A stretch of 64,000 bases of DNA from Ecdyonurus torrentis (Eukaryota; Arthropoda; Insecta; Ephemeroptera; Heptageniidae): assembly GCA_949318235.1 (NCBI GenBank), contig OX439136.1, forward strand, positions 3,964,193-4,028,192, written 5' to 3'. Position numbers and translations under genes: made by a program. Position 1 is the first letter of the stretch. Each line of letters opens with the position of its first letter. Below the pieces are notes generated by a model, which saw nothing but the letters and a program-made list of their open reading frames with translations, was not told the origin of the DNA and did not search any database. Below are positions 54,503-63,428 of this stretch, one piece after another.

Positions 54503-55315
54503 TTATATTTTCTTCTCAAGTTCTACTACAGCGTTAAAAAATCCAGTTTCCTCAGTTTTCTCTTCTTCTTGAGTTTGTGGAACTTCCAGGTTATATTCAT
54601 TTCTTGCTTGTATCAGTAATTTCTCAGAGCAAGACAAAAATACTTCCATCATCACAGCAATAAAGTCAATTTTCAAATTTTCATCATATTGTGAGAAAAT
54701 CTTTTGAAGGTCCAGTTTTTGGAGCAAAGTCTGGAATTCTTCTTCACCTTTGATATTGTTGTACTCTTCTTTATACGTAGTCACAATTTCTTTAGCAACA
54801 TATTTAATCATGTCATCAATTTGGGGACACCATTCAGTCAACCGATTAAAATGGTAGTTGAGTAGAGGGAATAAGAAGACTAACCTGTTAAAAGTAGTTT
54901 TTGCAAGATATATGGATGTGTTCCTCAAGTCTCCAATGCGTTCTAAGATGATAAGTTTTCCATCAAGTGTATCAAATCGTATACGCAGGGAATCGGTCAA
55001 TGGTAATAGGCTCCTTGTGTCTCGCAATTCAGTGAAACATGATTGAATTTTACCTTGATTTTGTTGTAGAAGTTATAATTCTTGTTTACTTAAAACAACC
55101 GTTGCATTAGGCTGACGGTAAATGTATACTGCTGGTTCAAAGCTTTCACCAATTTTAATTGCAATTGACATTGCTTTTCCTCCACTCTTGTTTAAGGCAA
55201 ACATCAGTTCGTATAACTTAGAGTTGATTGCGTTCATTTTTAAATTCTGTTCTGGAGCTCTGTTACAGTTGTAGTGATGACGGATGGAATGCCTTCCATT
55301 GTTATATAGTTTCAT
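54503..55315 (-). pseudogene. Polinton-associated protein of unknown function, one nonsense codon
   Basis: A single frame from ATG at 55315 to a stop at 54503 (about 270 codons) is interrupted only by a TAA at 55073-55075, after 'ATVVLSKQEL'. The N-terminal part ('GGKAMSIAIKIGESFEPAVY', 'IYRQPNATVVLS') has a beta-rich look; the C-terminal part is helical and acidic ('EEEKTEETG'). It is the last gene of the minus-strand block, after the protease. I do not recognise a family with confidence; a nucleic-acid-binding role is only a guess. Confidence 0.6.
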
Positions 55316-55419
55316 AATTTGATGGAAGGGGAAATTAATGATGGCGGAGAAAAAATGGATGGGGAAAAAAAAGGGGGGGGGATTGTTAGAAAAATTGTAA
55401 TAGATGAAAATATTGATTT

Positions 55420-55955
55420 TTAAATCTTAGGTAAACACGTCATTTTGTTACCACAGCATTTTATTATCATGCTTTTAATTTTCAATAAAAATAATTTTCT
55501 AAAATTAAGCATTATGAATGCATCATTTGAACAAGGGTCATTTTTGAAGAAAAACGAATTGAACTTTTTTAAAGACGTATTTCTTGCCTTTGCACCCATG
55601 TATAAACAGCAGTAATGACCACATAGTGAAGAATACATAGTTTGCAACATTTGTTTGTTATGTTTTATTTTCTTGCAATTTTTTTTAAGAACTCCATGTG
55701 CTCAGGAATCATTGGTGGTAGTCCATAGCTGTCAAAAAACTCACCCTCGCCTGATGTATTTATATAGATACTTATCCAATGTTTTCCTGGTAAAGTGCTT
55801 TTATCTGTATTTACAATAAATCCTCCTGGAAGTTTAAATTTATCAGGAAGCTGTTCTGCTGCATATACACCTTTAAATATTGAATCTATTATTTTATCAG
55901 TTTTCATGCAGCACAAAATTTCTTTTGTTGATAACGGTGCATAGTGTATATCCAT
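55420..55955 (-). pseudogene. Adenain-like cysteine protease (PRO), frameshifted
   Basis: The first frame (55955-55665) holds 'GGFIVNTDKSTLPGKHWISI' with the catalytic His (H59) and 'FFDSYGLPP' with the acidic residue (D75), the arrangement of adenovirus and Polinton maturation proteases. It ends in TAA at an A-rich run after 'KKIARK'. The next frame (from 55650) holds the remaining catalytic segment, Q..YSSLCGHYCCLY, with the Cys nucleophile. A frame change and stop near 55650-55670 therefore separate the triad. In related elements the enzyme processes capsid proteins. Start ATG 55955 lies 8 bases after the capsid stop. Confidence 0.88.
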
Positions 55956-55961
55956 TATGAT

Positions 55962-57263
55962 TTAAAAATCAGTTGTTACTCTTCTATTGCAATCAATTTC
56001 TACAAGACTTTGAAATTCAGCAAAAACAATAAGAGATAATGTTTTTGGAATGGCTTTTGAAAAGCGAATGGAAATTTCAATCAAGGAATTTCTTCTTAAC
56101 GACCACTGGTGGTACGATATAGAACCATCAGCGGTTAGGTCATATGTATGCAATACGTATCCTCCTACACCATATTCAATTCTGGAAATTTGATAGCCAT
56201 CATCTTGGGCTCCAATTCCAACACCTCTGAACGTATTGATGTAAGATAGGATGTAGTCTGGTGCTTCCTTGTCAAAACTTGGTTGAAGTGGACGCGTTGA
56301 AACTGGAACACCATTTCGAGTAAATGCAATATAGTTCATATCAAAATGCTGAAAGTTAAATGGATTCAAGGTAATGTCACTCTGAGCTTCATTGTTAACC
56401 AATCCTAAAATCACACGTACAGGTTCTTGTCCGTTGAAAAGTTTGTGCTCAAAAGAAAGTCCACCGCTATTGATTGTAAAGGACTTCATTTCAACACGAT
56501 TCATTGGATATTTTGCAGTATTACTTGCAAGAACTTTTGAATGCGCAAGTAGTATACTTGGATTAATTTTAACTCGTTGTATCATCAATTCGGCCTTATG
56601 AATTTGAATAGAATATTTTTTTCCTGCTTCTCCTATGAGACAAAAAGATGGTTTTGACTTTGTTAGCATAACTTTTATTGGAACGTTGTTAAGGATAAAT
56701 TTAGCTTGTCCAAATATATCCACTGTAATTCTTCCCATCATGCTTACGTGTTTGCTTTTTGCTATAAATGTTCTTCTCAATGCAATACCAGCATTGGACG
56801 TCAAGTCTTCCATTTTTCCAGCTGTGTCCTTGTAGTATAACGATCCTGTCAGATGAGTTTCTTTAGCAGTTGAATTGTACTTAAAAAGTTTTTCAATATA
56901 AGCGCGGTAAGGATATAACAAAGATGGAGGAGAAAGTAATTTTGAGTTTACAAACACGCTGATTTCAGAGAAAAGAGAATGAATGAAATTATTTACTGGT
57001 GCAACTTTGTCGGTAGCTAGTAGCTCTTCACCTTTTTCTGTGGTAACAGAACATTCAACAAGCAAGTATGTTTCAGCCGGGTTGATGTAATGATCTTCTG
57101 ATTCCGGTATAATATATTTAATTGGTCCTTGGCTATCAAGGGATGTATTTGGGCTACAAAATAATGTATCGTAGTTTTCCATACTTAGTTGCGTTGGTGG
57201 TAGCGAGAAAAGGTCCAATTGAGACTTGGGACACTCTGCTGAAATATTGTGAATAAAACTCAT
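55962..57263 (-). CDS. Polinton major capsid protein (double jelly-roll MCP)
   Basis: An uninterrupted frame. I choose the ATG at 57263 ('MSFIHNISAECPKSQLDLF') because this is where the family normally begins, giving 433 aa; three extra codons precede it to 57272. Typical blocks are 'PKSQLDLFSLPPTQ', 'APVNNFIHSLFSEISVFVN', 'YPYRAYIEKLF', 'GSLYYKDTAGKM' and, near the end, a beta-rich second half with 'RGVGIGAQDDG'. This family forms the hexameric capsomers of Polinton/adenovirus-lineage virions. It follows the lysine-rich gene by one base (stop TAG, then AATG). The frame is intact. Confidence 0.92.
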   Translation of the reverse strand: MSFIHNISAECPKSQLDLFSLPPTQLSMENYDTLFCSPNTSLDSQGPIKYIIPESEDHYINPAETYLLVECSVTTEKGEELLATDKVAPVNNFIHSLFSEISVFVNSKLLSPPSLLYPYRAYIEKLFKYNSTAKETHLTGSLYYKDTAGKMEDLTSNAGIALRRTFIAKSKHVSMMGRITVDIFGQAKFILNNVPIKVMLTKSKPSFCLIGEAGKKYSIQIHKAELMIQRVKINPSILLAHSKVLASNTAKYPMNRVEMKSFTINSGGLSFEHKLFNGQEPVRVILGLVNNEAQSDITLNPFNFQHFDMNYIAFTRNGVPVSTRPLQPSFDKEAPDYILSYINTFRGVGIGAQDDGYQISRIEYGVGGYVLHTYDLTADGSISYHQWSLRRNSLIEISIRFSKAIPKTLSLIVFAEFQSLVEIDCNRRVTTDF

Positions 57264-57264
57264 T

Positions 57265-57804
57265 CTAAACAAAAATATCTCTGAACTTTTGACACGGTGA
57301 AGTCTTAGAAGCTTTTTTTGTTACCTTCTTCTTACTAGTAGTTTTCTTTGTTGCTTTTTTCGTCTTCTTTTTTAATCTCTTAACAGGTTTTTTTTTCTTT
57401 CTCGCAGTTTGCTTTTTCTTGCTTACAGCCTTCTTTCTCTTCTTAGTTGCTGTGCTGGATTGAGATTTTTTGTTACTGGTAGCCCTCTTTTTATGTGCGC
57501 TAGAACCGGTCATTTCCCCCACTTTTTTCACAACTTTCTCAGTCAGATTATTCCCCACTGCTCTCACCCTATTTTGAAAACTTTCTTTAATTGGAACTTG
57601 TTTTAAAGTGTCACTTAATAAACCAATTCCTCCATCAAAAATCTCGTTTTTAACAGCTGAAAATCCACTTTTCAGCAATGGATATAATGTTCTAAAAACA
57701 GTGCCAAAAAAATTGCCAAGTCCATGACCTGTTTGGTGAGCATAGTGACTTGATCCAACTCCAGAATGTGCTTGTTTTGAATAATAATCGATGTATGAAT
57801 CCAT
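57265..57804 (-). CDS. Lysine-rich Polinton protein (putative virion core/DNA-condensing)
   Basis: 179 aa, intact. The N-terminal ~75 residues ('GLGNFFGTVFRTLYPLLKSG' and 'FSAVKNEIFDGGIGLLSD') form a conserved amphipathic, glycine-containing block seen in this position in Polintons. The C-terminal ~75 residues are almost all Lys/Arg/Ser/Thr ('KKKQTARKKKKPVKRLKKK'). The composition and place between minor and major capsid genes suggest a packaged basic protein comparable in role to adenovirus core proteins; that role is inferred. Start ATG 57804 overlaps the preceding stop as TAATG. Confidence 0.75.
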   Translation of the reverse strand: MDSYIDYYSKQAHSGVGSSHYAHQTGHGLGNFFGTVFRTLYPLLKSGFSAVKNEIFDGGIGLLSDTLKQVPIKESFQNRVRAVGNNLTEKVVKKVGEMTGSSAHKKRATSNKKSQSSTATKKRKKAVSKKKQTARKKKKPVKRLKKKTKKATKKTTSKKKVTKKASKTSPCQKFRDIFV

Positions 57805-58538
57805 TACAAAGTTCGTCGTCTAAAATGAAGCAGTAAGCTTGAAGTTCCGCTAATGAATGGAAGAATTTCGTCCTTGTAATTTGACCTACTTCCTTTACAT
57901 TCACAGGCAGATATTGCGGATGTGCAAAAGTTATGTTTGCATGTCCACCATGCATGTAATTTTTAGTATCTATTGTAATATTTCTTAAAAGTTGTTTCAT
58001 CATATTATTTCCAACAATTTGTGGTTTCACTAAGTCACAATACACAAATGCGTGAGACGGTAAACCAATATTAAAATTTAGGGTTGCTTGGAGCTTTAAT
58101 TTCAGTTGAAATAAACTCTGTGGCCAATGGAAATCCGAGTTGCATTGCAAGAATTTTAGTCATTCTAATTGAAAAGTTTCCTTCAAATTGACATTTGATT
58201 ACAACTTTTTCATTTCTCATTTCAAATTTGTATACATTAAGTAAATCTTTTTCTAGTTTTTTTAAAACTGGGTTTATGTCAGTAACAAAATCAGTATTCA
58301 GAATACATCTTGCTATTACTTTATTATCTTTACTTAACCAAGCTTTTGAATTTTCATTATAAATGTTACACATATTGTATGGAAAATGCATTTCTAATAA
58401 AGCTAATTCCATGTCTTCATTTAAGTCCAATCGTTTTGGAAATTTATTCGTAAATGAACCTGGAGAATTATTAACAAATATTTCTCTAGAAGAACTACTT
58501 ACAAGTGTTATGAAAAATGAATCTTCGGTCTCCCACAT
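57804..58538 (-). pseudogene. Polinton minor capsid protein (penton-like, mCP), frameshifted
   Basis: Starts at ATG 58538 ('MWETEDSFFITLVSSSSREI'), overlapping the integrase stop as TAATG. 'SPGSFTNKFPKRLDLNEDME' and 'LALLEMHFPYNMCNI' are the typical first strands of the Polinton penton-like protein. Frame one ends at 58071 after 'APSNPKF'; the coding sense continues in another frame with 'NIGLPSHAFVYCDLVKPQIV', and a third frame supplies the usual end ('LLHFRRRTL') with TAA at 57806-57804. So there are two frame changes, near 58085 and near 57860. The long run-on frame to 57692 is a shadow of the next gene. Confidence 0.85.
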
Positions 58539-59605
58539 TATGATTTGTATGTTTGTAGGTCTGTACCTTTTATCCAACTATTAAAGCTCATTGGATATCC
58601 ATCCCACTTAACAAGAAGCTGCTCAGTGGCTCCACTTCCTCTCTTCCTAACAATTTTTTCTATTTTATAAAATTCCGGTGGATTGACTTTTTGAAGCTCT
58701 TTCTCATAAAATCTCCCTAGAATTTTCTTTCCTGACAAATCTTCAATTTCATACATAACAGGATTTTTCATATAAACTTTGGAAACTTTAAATAATTCTT
58801 TTGTGTAGTTATGCTCATACCCTTTTGCAGAATGTCCTTTTATTTTGCTACATCGAACGTACTCAGCAACTTTTAACTTGGGCTTAGTTCCCTTGACAGG
58901 AAGTTCATTCTTATACAACTCTTTCCAAACCTGCAGCACATTATTTTCTGATACTTTGGCCGGATGTGTTGCAATACTGTTGTGAAAGCAGTTATTGTAC
59001 GATTCAACAATATTTTGTAACACGTCGATATATTTATGATGTCCCACGTGTGTAAAATATCTAAAAATTCGCGTTTTAAGCGTTTTTATAAATCTTTCTG
59101 CTACGCAAGCTTTAGTTTCAGTATTTGTAGCATAATAAATTTTGATTTCCTGTTGTTTGCAAAAAGATACAAATTCTTTACCACGCCATTCACCGCCCAT
59201 ATCTACAAAAATAGATTCTGGCTGCCTGTTACAATCGCTAAGAATACTTTCAAAAGCTTGACTTGCATCTAGAGCTGTTTTACTCCGAAGTGGGCGAACA
59301 AATGCAAATTTGCTCAAAACATCTACTGCTACTAAGAGATACTTTATGCCATTATTTTGATTACTATATTTGTCTAAATATGCTATATCCATATGCCAAC
59401 AATCATCCATATTTGTAACAAATACTTTGTTTCTTTTGAATTTTCTTTGAGCTGGAGCATGTAATGTGTAACAATCTTGCGAACGTAAGAATTCTTTAAT
59501 ATCGTCATTTGAAATTGATTTTGGTATATAACGTCTAAGAATTGTGTAGCTTCCAAAACCAGCAGGATGATTTGAATTAAAATAAATTTTTTTGATTCTA
59601 TTCAT
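58538..59605 (-). CDS. Polinton integrase (rve domain plus chromodomain)
   Basis: 355 aa, intact, from ATG 59605 ('MNRIKKIYFNSNHPAGFG'); an in-frame TTG 18 bases earlier is less likely. Zinc-binding-like N-terminus, then the catalytic core: D73 in 'WHMDIAYLD', D135 in 'IFVDMGGEW' and E170 in 'CVAERFIKTLK', spaced as in DD35E retroviral-type integrases. C-terminal residues about 300-355 are a chromodomain ('FYKIEKIVRKRGSGATEQLL', 'VKWDGYPMSFNSWI'), which in Polintons and chromoviruses is thought to guide insertion. All key residues are present. The stop overlaps the minor capsid start. Confidence 0.95.
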   Translation of the reverse strand: MNRIKKIYFNSNHPAGFGSYTILRRYIPKSISNDDIKEFLRSQDCYTLHAPAQRKFKRNKVFVTNMDDCWHMDIAYLDKYSNQNNGIKYLLVAVDVLSKFAFVRPLRSKTALDASQAFESILSDCNRQPESIFVDMGGEWRGKEFVSFCKQQEIKIYYATNTETKACVAERFIKTLKTRIFRYFTHVGHHKYIDVLQNIVESYNNCFHNSIATHPAKVSENNVLQVWKELYKNELPVKGTKPKLKVAEYVRCSKIKGHSAKGYEHNYTKELFKVSKVYMKNPVMYEIEDLSGKKILGRFYEKELQKVNPPEFYKIEKIVRKRGSGATEQLLVKWDGYPMSFNSWIKGTDLQTYKS

Positions 59606-59607
59606 AA

Positions 59608-60291
59608 TTAATATTTCTTCCAACCTTTAGTGCTTATAGGATTAAAACGGATATTTTGTCTTCTCTGCCTTACAGTAGTCCTTGGTGTAACTGCGCCTGG
59701 AGCTGGATCTGGAGCATCCGCAAGAGGTAAAATATACGATGTAATATTATTTCCAAGTAGAGTTCTTGGTATGGTACTGTCGTAAACCTGCTTCGCAAAA
59801 GCATCCCAGCCAGTTGGTCTACGACGCGAACTATGTCTCACTGCATTAGATACTAAGTCAACAATATGACTATGTTGAAGATTTTCGTTTCCTATTGTTA
59901 CTTCTCCTGACATTCCCCAAGTAATAAAAGGTTGCATTTTTAAAGTTTTGTAAAGTTGTACACCTTTTTCCTTTAAGGTTTTTGGTAACTGATAACGTAG
60001 TAATTCTATATTTTCAGCATAATTATTATTCAAATTTTTTGACATTTCACTTTGTTCATTATTTTTAGTTTTTGTTTTGTTTATTAATATCTCAATTGGC
60101 TTGTCATTTTCTGCAACTTCATGCAAGTATTTCTGTAGTATTTGAGAATTTATTCTCCATTTTATTGCATCATCTTTACTTGATTCATGGAGTGCCTCAT
60201 ACAATTCTTTGTTTAATTTAGAAAATTTGTTTGTGTCAAAGCGAGACATGATATCTGAGGGTACTAAATACATTTTTGTTGAATGATCCAT
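59608..60291 (-). CDS. Conserved Polinton protein of unknown function (227 aa)
   Basis: Intact frame, ATG 60291, two bases after the preceding stop (TAAAATG). The charged helical N-terminus lacks a known motif. The middle and end contain the block 'FITWGMSGEVTIGNENLQHS' followed by 'HIVDLVSNAVRHSSRRRPTG' and 'WDAFAKQVYDSTIPRTLLGN', which I know as a recurring text of Polinton/Maverick hypothetical proteins placed near the capsid genes. An Arg-rich tail ('RTTVRQRRQNIRFNP') could bind nucleic acid. Function not known. Confidence 0.75.
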   Translation of the reverse strand: MDHSTKMYLVPSDIMSRFDTNKFSKLNKELYEALHESSKDDAIKWRINSQILQKYLHEVAENDKPIEILINKTKTKNNEQSEMSKNLNNNYAENIELLRYQLPKTLKEKGVQLYKTLKMQPFITWGMSGEVTIGNENLQHSHIVDLVSNAVRHSSRRRPTGWDAFAKQVYDSTIPRTLLGNNITSYILPLADAPDPAPGAVTPRTTVRQRRQNIRFNPISTKGWKKY

Positions 60292-60292
60292 T

Positions 60293-60622
60293 TTACAAAA
60301 TTAAGTTAGCAATCAGAGATGAAATAATAGGAGCTAAAATAGGAATTAAAAAATTTCCTCCTTTTTGAATAATATTTCTCTTTTTCTTCCAACCGCTTGT
60401 TTTTTGTACAATTCTTCGTAGAAGCAATTTGTGTTTTGAAAGGTTTTTCTTTTGATGCTCGTCCACTGGGATGTTAACACAGAGAATATTAAGTACTATT
60501 TCACATAAGCTACTTACAAGTTCTTTGTCAGCGTGCTGTAAAATTGCGTTCCTTAACTCTGGCTTAGCGTTTAGAACCACTCTTAGAAGTGCGACTTGTT
60601 GCTCTGACAGAGGAAGAGACAT
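60293..60622 (-). CDS. Small basic Polinton protein with hydrophobic tail (109 aa)
   Basis: I choose ATG 60622 ('MSLPLSEQQVALLRVVLNAK') rather than the 168-codon open frame starting at 60799, because the extra codons come from the terminus of the transposable element inserted at 60634. Text such as 'PELRNAILQHADKELVSSLC', 'EIVLNILCVNIPV' and a basic 'KKNLSKHKLLLRR' region, then 'QKGGNFLIPILAPIISSLI', is a pattern found in many Polinton small proteins. Gly-Gly-x-hydrophobic after a Lys-rich region recalls adenovirus core/pVI-like precursors; this comparison is inference. Frame intact, but its upstream region is now transposon sequence. Confidence 0.75.
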   Translation of the reverse strand: MSLPLSEQQVALLRVVLNAKPELRNAILQHADKELVSSLCEIVLNILCVNIPVDEHQKKNLSKHKLLLRRIVQKTSGWKKKRNIIQKGGNFLIPILAPIISSLIANLIL

Positions 60623-60633
60623 GACTGAATCTA

Positions 60634-62020
60634 CCCAAGCAAAAATTATCAATTGAAATTTTAAAAAAATATCAATTGATCTGCACCCCGAAATATCAAT
60701 TGCAAATTGAGACAAAACTCCATTCATTTGAATGGCGAGACCATTGAAATGAAATGACATGCTTTTTATTTTAATGGTCTGACCATTGGAATGAATCAAA
60801 ATATCGTTTCATTTTTAATCGTCTGACCATTGAAATGAAAAGCATGTCCTTTCTTTTCAATGGTGTGACGATAGAAATGAAATGATTTTGTCTCAATTTG
60901 CGATTGATATTTCAGGGTGCAGATCAATTGATATTTGTAGCAAGCCTCTCTATATCAATTGATATTTTTACTATAGTCTCTCCATTATTAATTGATATTT
61001 TTACCAAGTCTCTCCATATAAATTGACATGGACAACGACTGCAAAAATATCAAATGATTCCCGTTCCAAGTCATCAAAATTTGCATCATCTGAAATCAAT
61101 TTAACTTTTAAATGTAATTTTAAACGATATTTTTGTAATAAACGTTCAGGTATAATTAAATATTTTATAAAATATATAATTTAATTATCTTAATTTTTTT
61201 TAATAATAAATTAATCTTTGGAATTAATAAAATTTATAGAATAAAGTTTTGTAGTAAATAATTACTGTTATGTCTATATTCATCCATTTTTTTCTTTTAT
61301 ATTATTTTAATACATTTTTATAGTTTTAGTTACAAAAAAAAAAAAAAAAAAAAAAATGGCAACAAATGGAAAATTTTTATATTTTATTAATCTTTAATTC
61401 AACTTAAAAACAGTAAAGATAATTTAGTTTTTATTCCACTCACCTTAAATATTCAAGAAATATAATTAAAATCATAAAAACAGCTCAGTTGCATTTCAAT
61501 AATCTTTACTTGAAAATAAAAAAAATGATCAGAATCTCCATTACTGGCCTCGCGTCATCAACAGCATGCCTCATATTTGAAACCCAGAAAAAGACACAAC
61601 TTATTAACCCAACATAATTTTACTATTTCAGATTAATACATAAATATTTACTTACATTTTAATAATATTTTTGATCTTATTACTGGAAAAAATACCACTA
61701 ATTTGCATTAAAATCGAGGAGAACGACGAAAACAGGTTGTACTCCAAGCTTCTCTTCACAAAAGTGACCGTTATTTTATTTGAAATGGCAATGCAGGTTG
61801 ATTGGCCTATTTATATCACGTGACTTGATCAGATGGTACAAAAATATCAATTGATATTTTCTCATGTCATTTCAAATTGAAATGACAATTTAATTATACG
61901 ATATTTTGGTGTTTTAATTTTAATGGGAGCTTTAATTTTTTAATTTTTACCATCTTAAGGAACTTTTTAATTATAACTTAAATATATAATAATAAATTAA
62001 ATATGTAGTGCTGCTATATT

Positions 62021-62063
<43 letters not shown>

Positions 62064-62494
62064 TTAGCATTATAAAATTAACAATTACTAAAAAACACTT
62101 TCTCAAGTTTTATACATTATTTAAAATAACTGCATTTGCTATTTTTTTATAAAATTAATTAAATTTTTTTTTCTAAAAAAAATCAATTGATTTTGATCAG
62201 TCTTTGTAACTTAAATGATATGCGATAAAAATATCAATTGATATTTAGCACTCTTTTGAATTTAAATGCGATATACAATAAAAATATCAATTGATATTTA
62301 GCACTCATTTGAATTGAAATGATAAAGACATCTCGTATGAAATGACAAGTTTGATCAATTGATTTTTTCACAACTCGAACAAAATGATATGCAAAAATGT
62401 CAATTGATATTGATCAGGGACGTTTCAAATTAATGGAGAGACTTTTCATTTTCAACGAGAATCAGTTATATTGAAATGATAATTTTTGCTTGGG
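60634..62494. mobile_element. 1.86-kb DNA element rich in ATCAATTGAT words, inserted in the Polinton
   Basis: Ends CCCAAGCAAAAATTATCA / TGATAATTTTTGCTTGGG are perfect inverted repeats of 18 bases. TATCAATTGATATT words and CATTGAAATG / CATTTCAATG words recur in the first ~400 and last ~600 bases; a further long inverted repeat (60668-60770 with 60835-60950) lies at the left. The middle (61080-61800) is plain AT DNA with a poly-A and, at 62021-62058, a poly-T run. No coding frame. Flanking bases show no clear target duplication beyond TA. It abuts the ATG of the 109-aa gene and supplies the last codons of the ATPase. Confidence 0.85.
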
Positions 62495-63118
62495 ATAGTT
62501 GCTGAAGCGCTTTGTTTTCTTATATTTTGGTTTAAAGATAACAGTGTAAGGAGGATCTTCTTCACCAAAAATATTAGTTCTTATGCGACAGTCTTCGGGT
62601 GTACTTTGCTTGAGGTCAATCAATAGGTAACTATGAGGTCTCTCAGTTGATGTTCGATAAGCTTCTTGAATAAACTTTGGATTTTGAGGAAAAATTTGTC
62701 TTGCTAAAAATGCGATTTGTGAGACGTCTCGTGGATTTTTTAGTAAAACTAAATAATGTGAATTTAAAGATATGTCTCTTTGGCCTTTACCCTGATAGAA
62801 AATGTTTTGTGTAATGAATATAACAGAAGTATTTGTATGGTGTGAGCCTCTAGTAAAAAGACTAACAACTTCCTTGTTACATTCTTTCATTAAGTCATCG
62901 ATCACTATAAGCCTTGGTTGTGAACTACCTTCTCTTTCTAAATCTTCAAGTCCTTTTTGAAATATAATGTTGTCTTTAAATTCAGGTAATTCTGGATGCC
63001 ATTCAGAATAGCACCATAATATTTCACTAAAATCAACAGTTATATTTTTTAATCTGCTTTGCAATTCATTTACAACAAACACTGACTTTCCTGATGATGT
63101 TGGACCCGCGCATACCAT
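62462..63118 (-). CDS. Polinton packaging ATPase (A32/FtsK-HerA-like)
   Basis: Walker A 'GPTSSGKS' at the N-terminus, Walker B 'RLIVIDDLM', 'TRGSHHTNTSVIFITQNIF' (the usual sensor region) and 'NSHYLVLLKNPRD' are the family text of the A32-like ATPase that drives genome packaging in this virus lineage. The frame from 63118 is open for 218 codons. The family usually starts about ten residues earlier, and an ATG does lie at 63148, but its third codon is TAA (63140-63142). The last seven or eight codons come from the inserted element at 60634-62494. The copy is probably impaired at both ends. Confidence 0.9.
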   Translation of the reverse strand: MVCAGPTSSGKSVFVVNELQSRLKNITVDFSEILWCYSEWHPELPEFKDNIIFQKGLEDLEREGSSQPRLIVIDDLMKECNKEVVSLFTRGSHHTNTSVIFITQNIFYQGKGQRDISLNSHYLVLLKNPRDVSQIAFLARQIFPQNPKFIQEAYRTSTERPHSYLLIDLKQSTPEDCRIRTNIFGEEDPPYTVIFKPKYKKTKRFSNYPKQKLSFQYN

Positions 63119-63428
63119 AGTAAATGGGTGTGCAAAGCGTTAGTCCATCTTTATATCTGACTAACTAAGGTTTTATTTGTTTATTATATACATATGCAGT
63201 AGTTCCATCTAAGATCACTTTGAAAACTAATATTTATTATATTTATATTAAAACTTGTAAACTAAGAACAAGGAGATTTTTATTAAATAAAAATATAACC
63301 ATCAGCTTTGAAACATTTTTTTAATATATAAACCAGTGATTTACAAAAAAAATATAACATTTTATTTCTAAACATATCAAAACTCTCTGGGACGTCTCAC
63401 CAACTCACTGCATGGTATTCAATGCGTT
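63119..63428. other. Intergenic stretch in the Polinton
   Basis: AT-rich, with no frame of note; contains the disrupted ATPase start and presumably the promoter region. Confidence 0.4.

Noticed and set aside
57692..57803. C-terminal extension of the minor capsid frame ('FKTSTFWSWIKSLCSPNR')
   Set aside because: This is an out-of-frame reading of the lysine-rich gene start; the family's normal ending occurs in another frame at the TAATG junction.
60623..60799. N-terminal extension of the 109-aa Polinton protein to 168 codons
   Set aside because: The extra codons lie in the end of the inserted 1.86-kb element and have no family resemblance.
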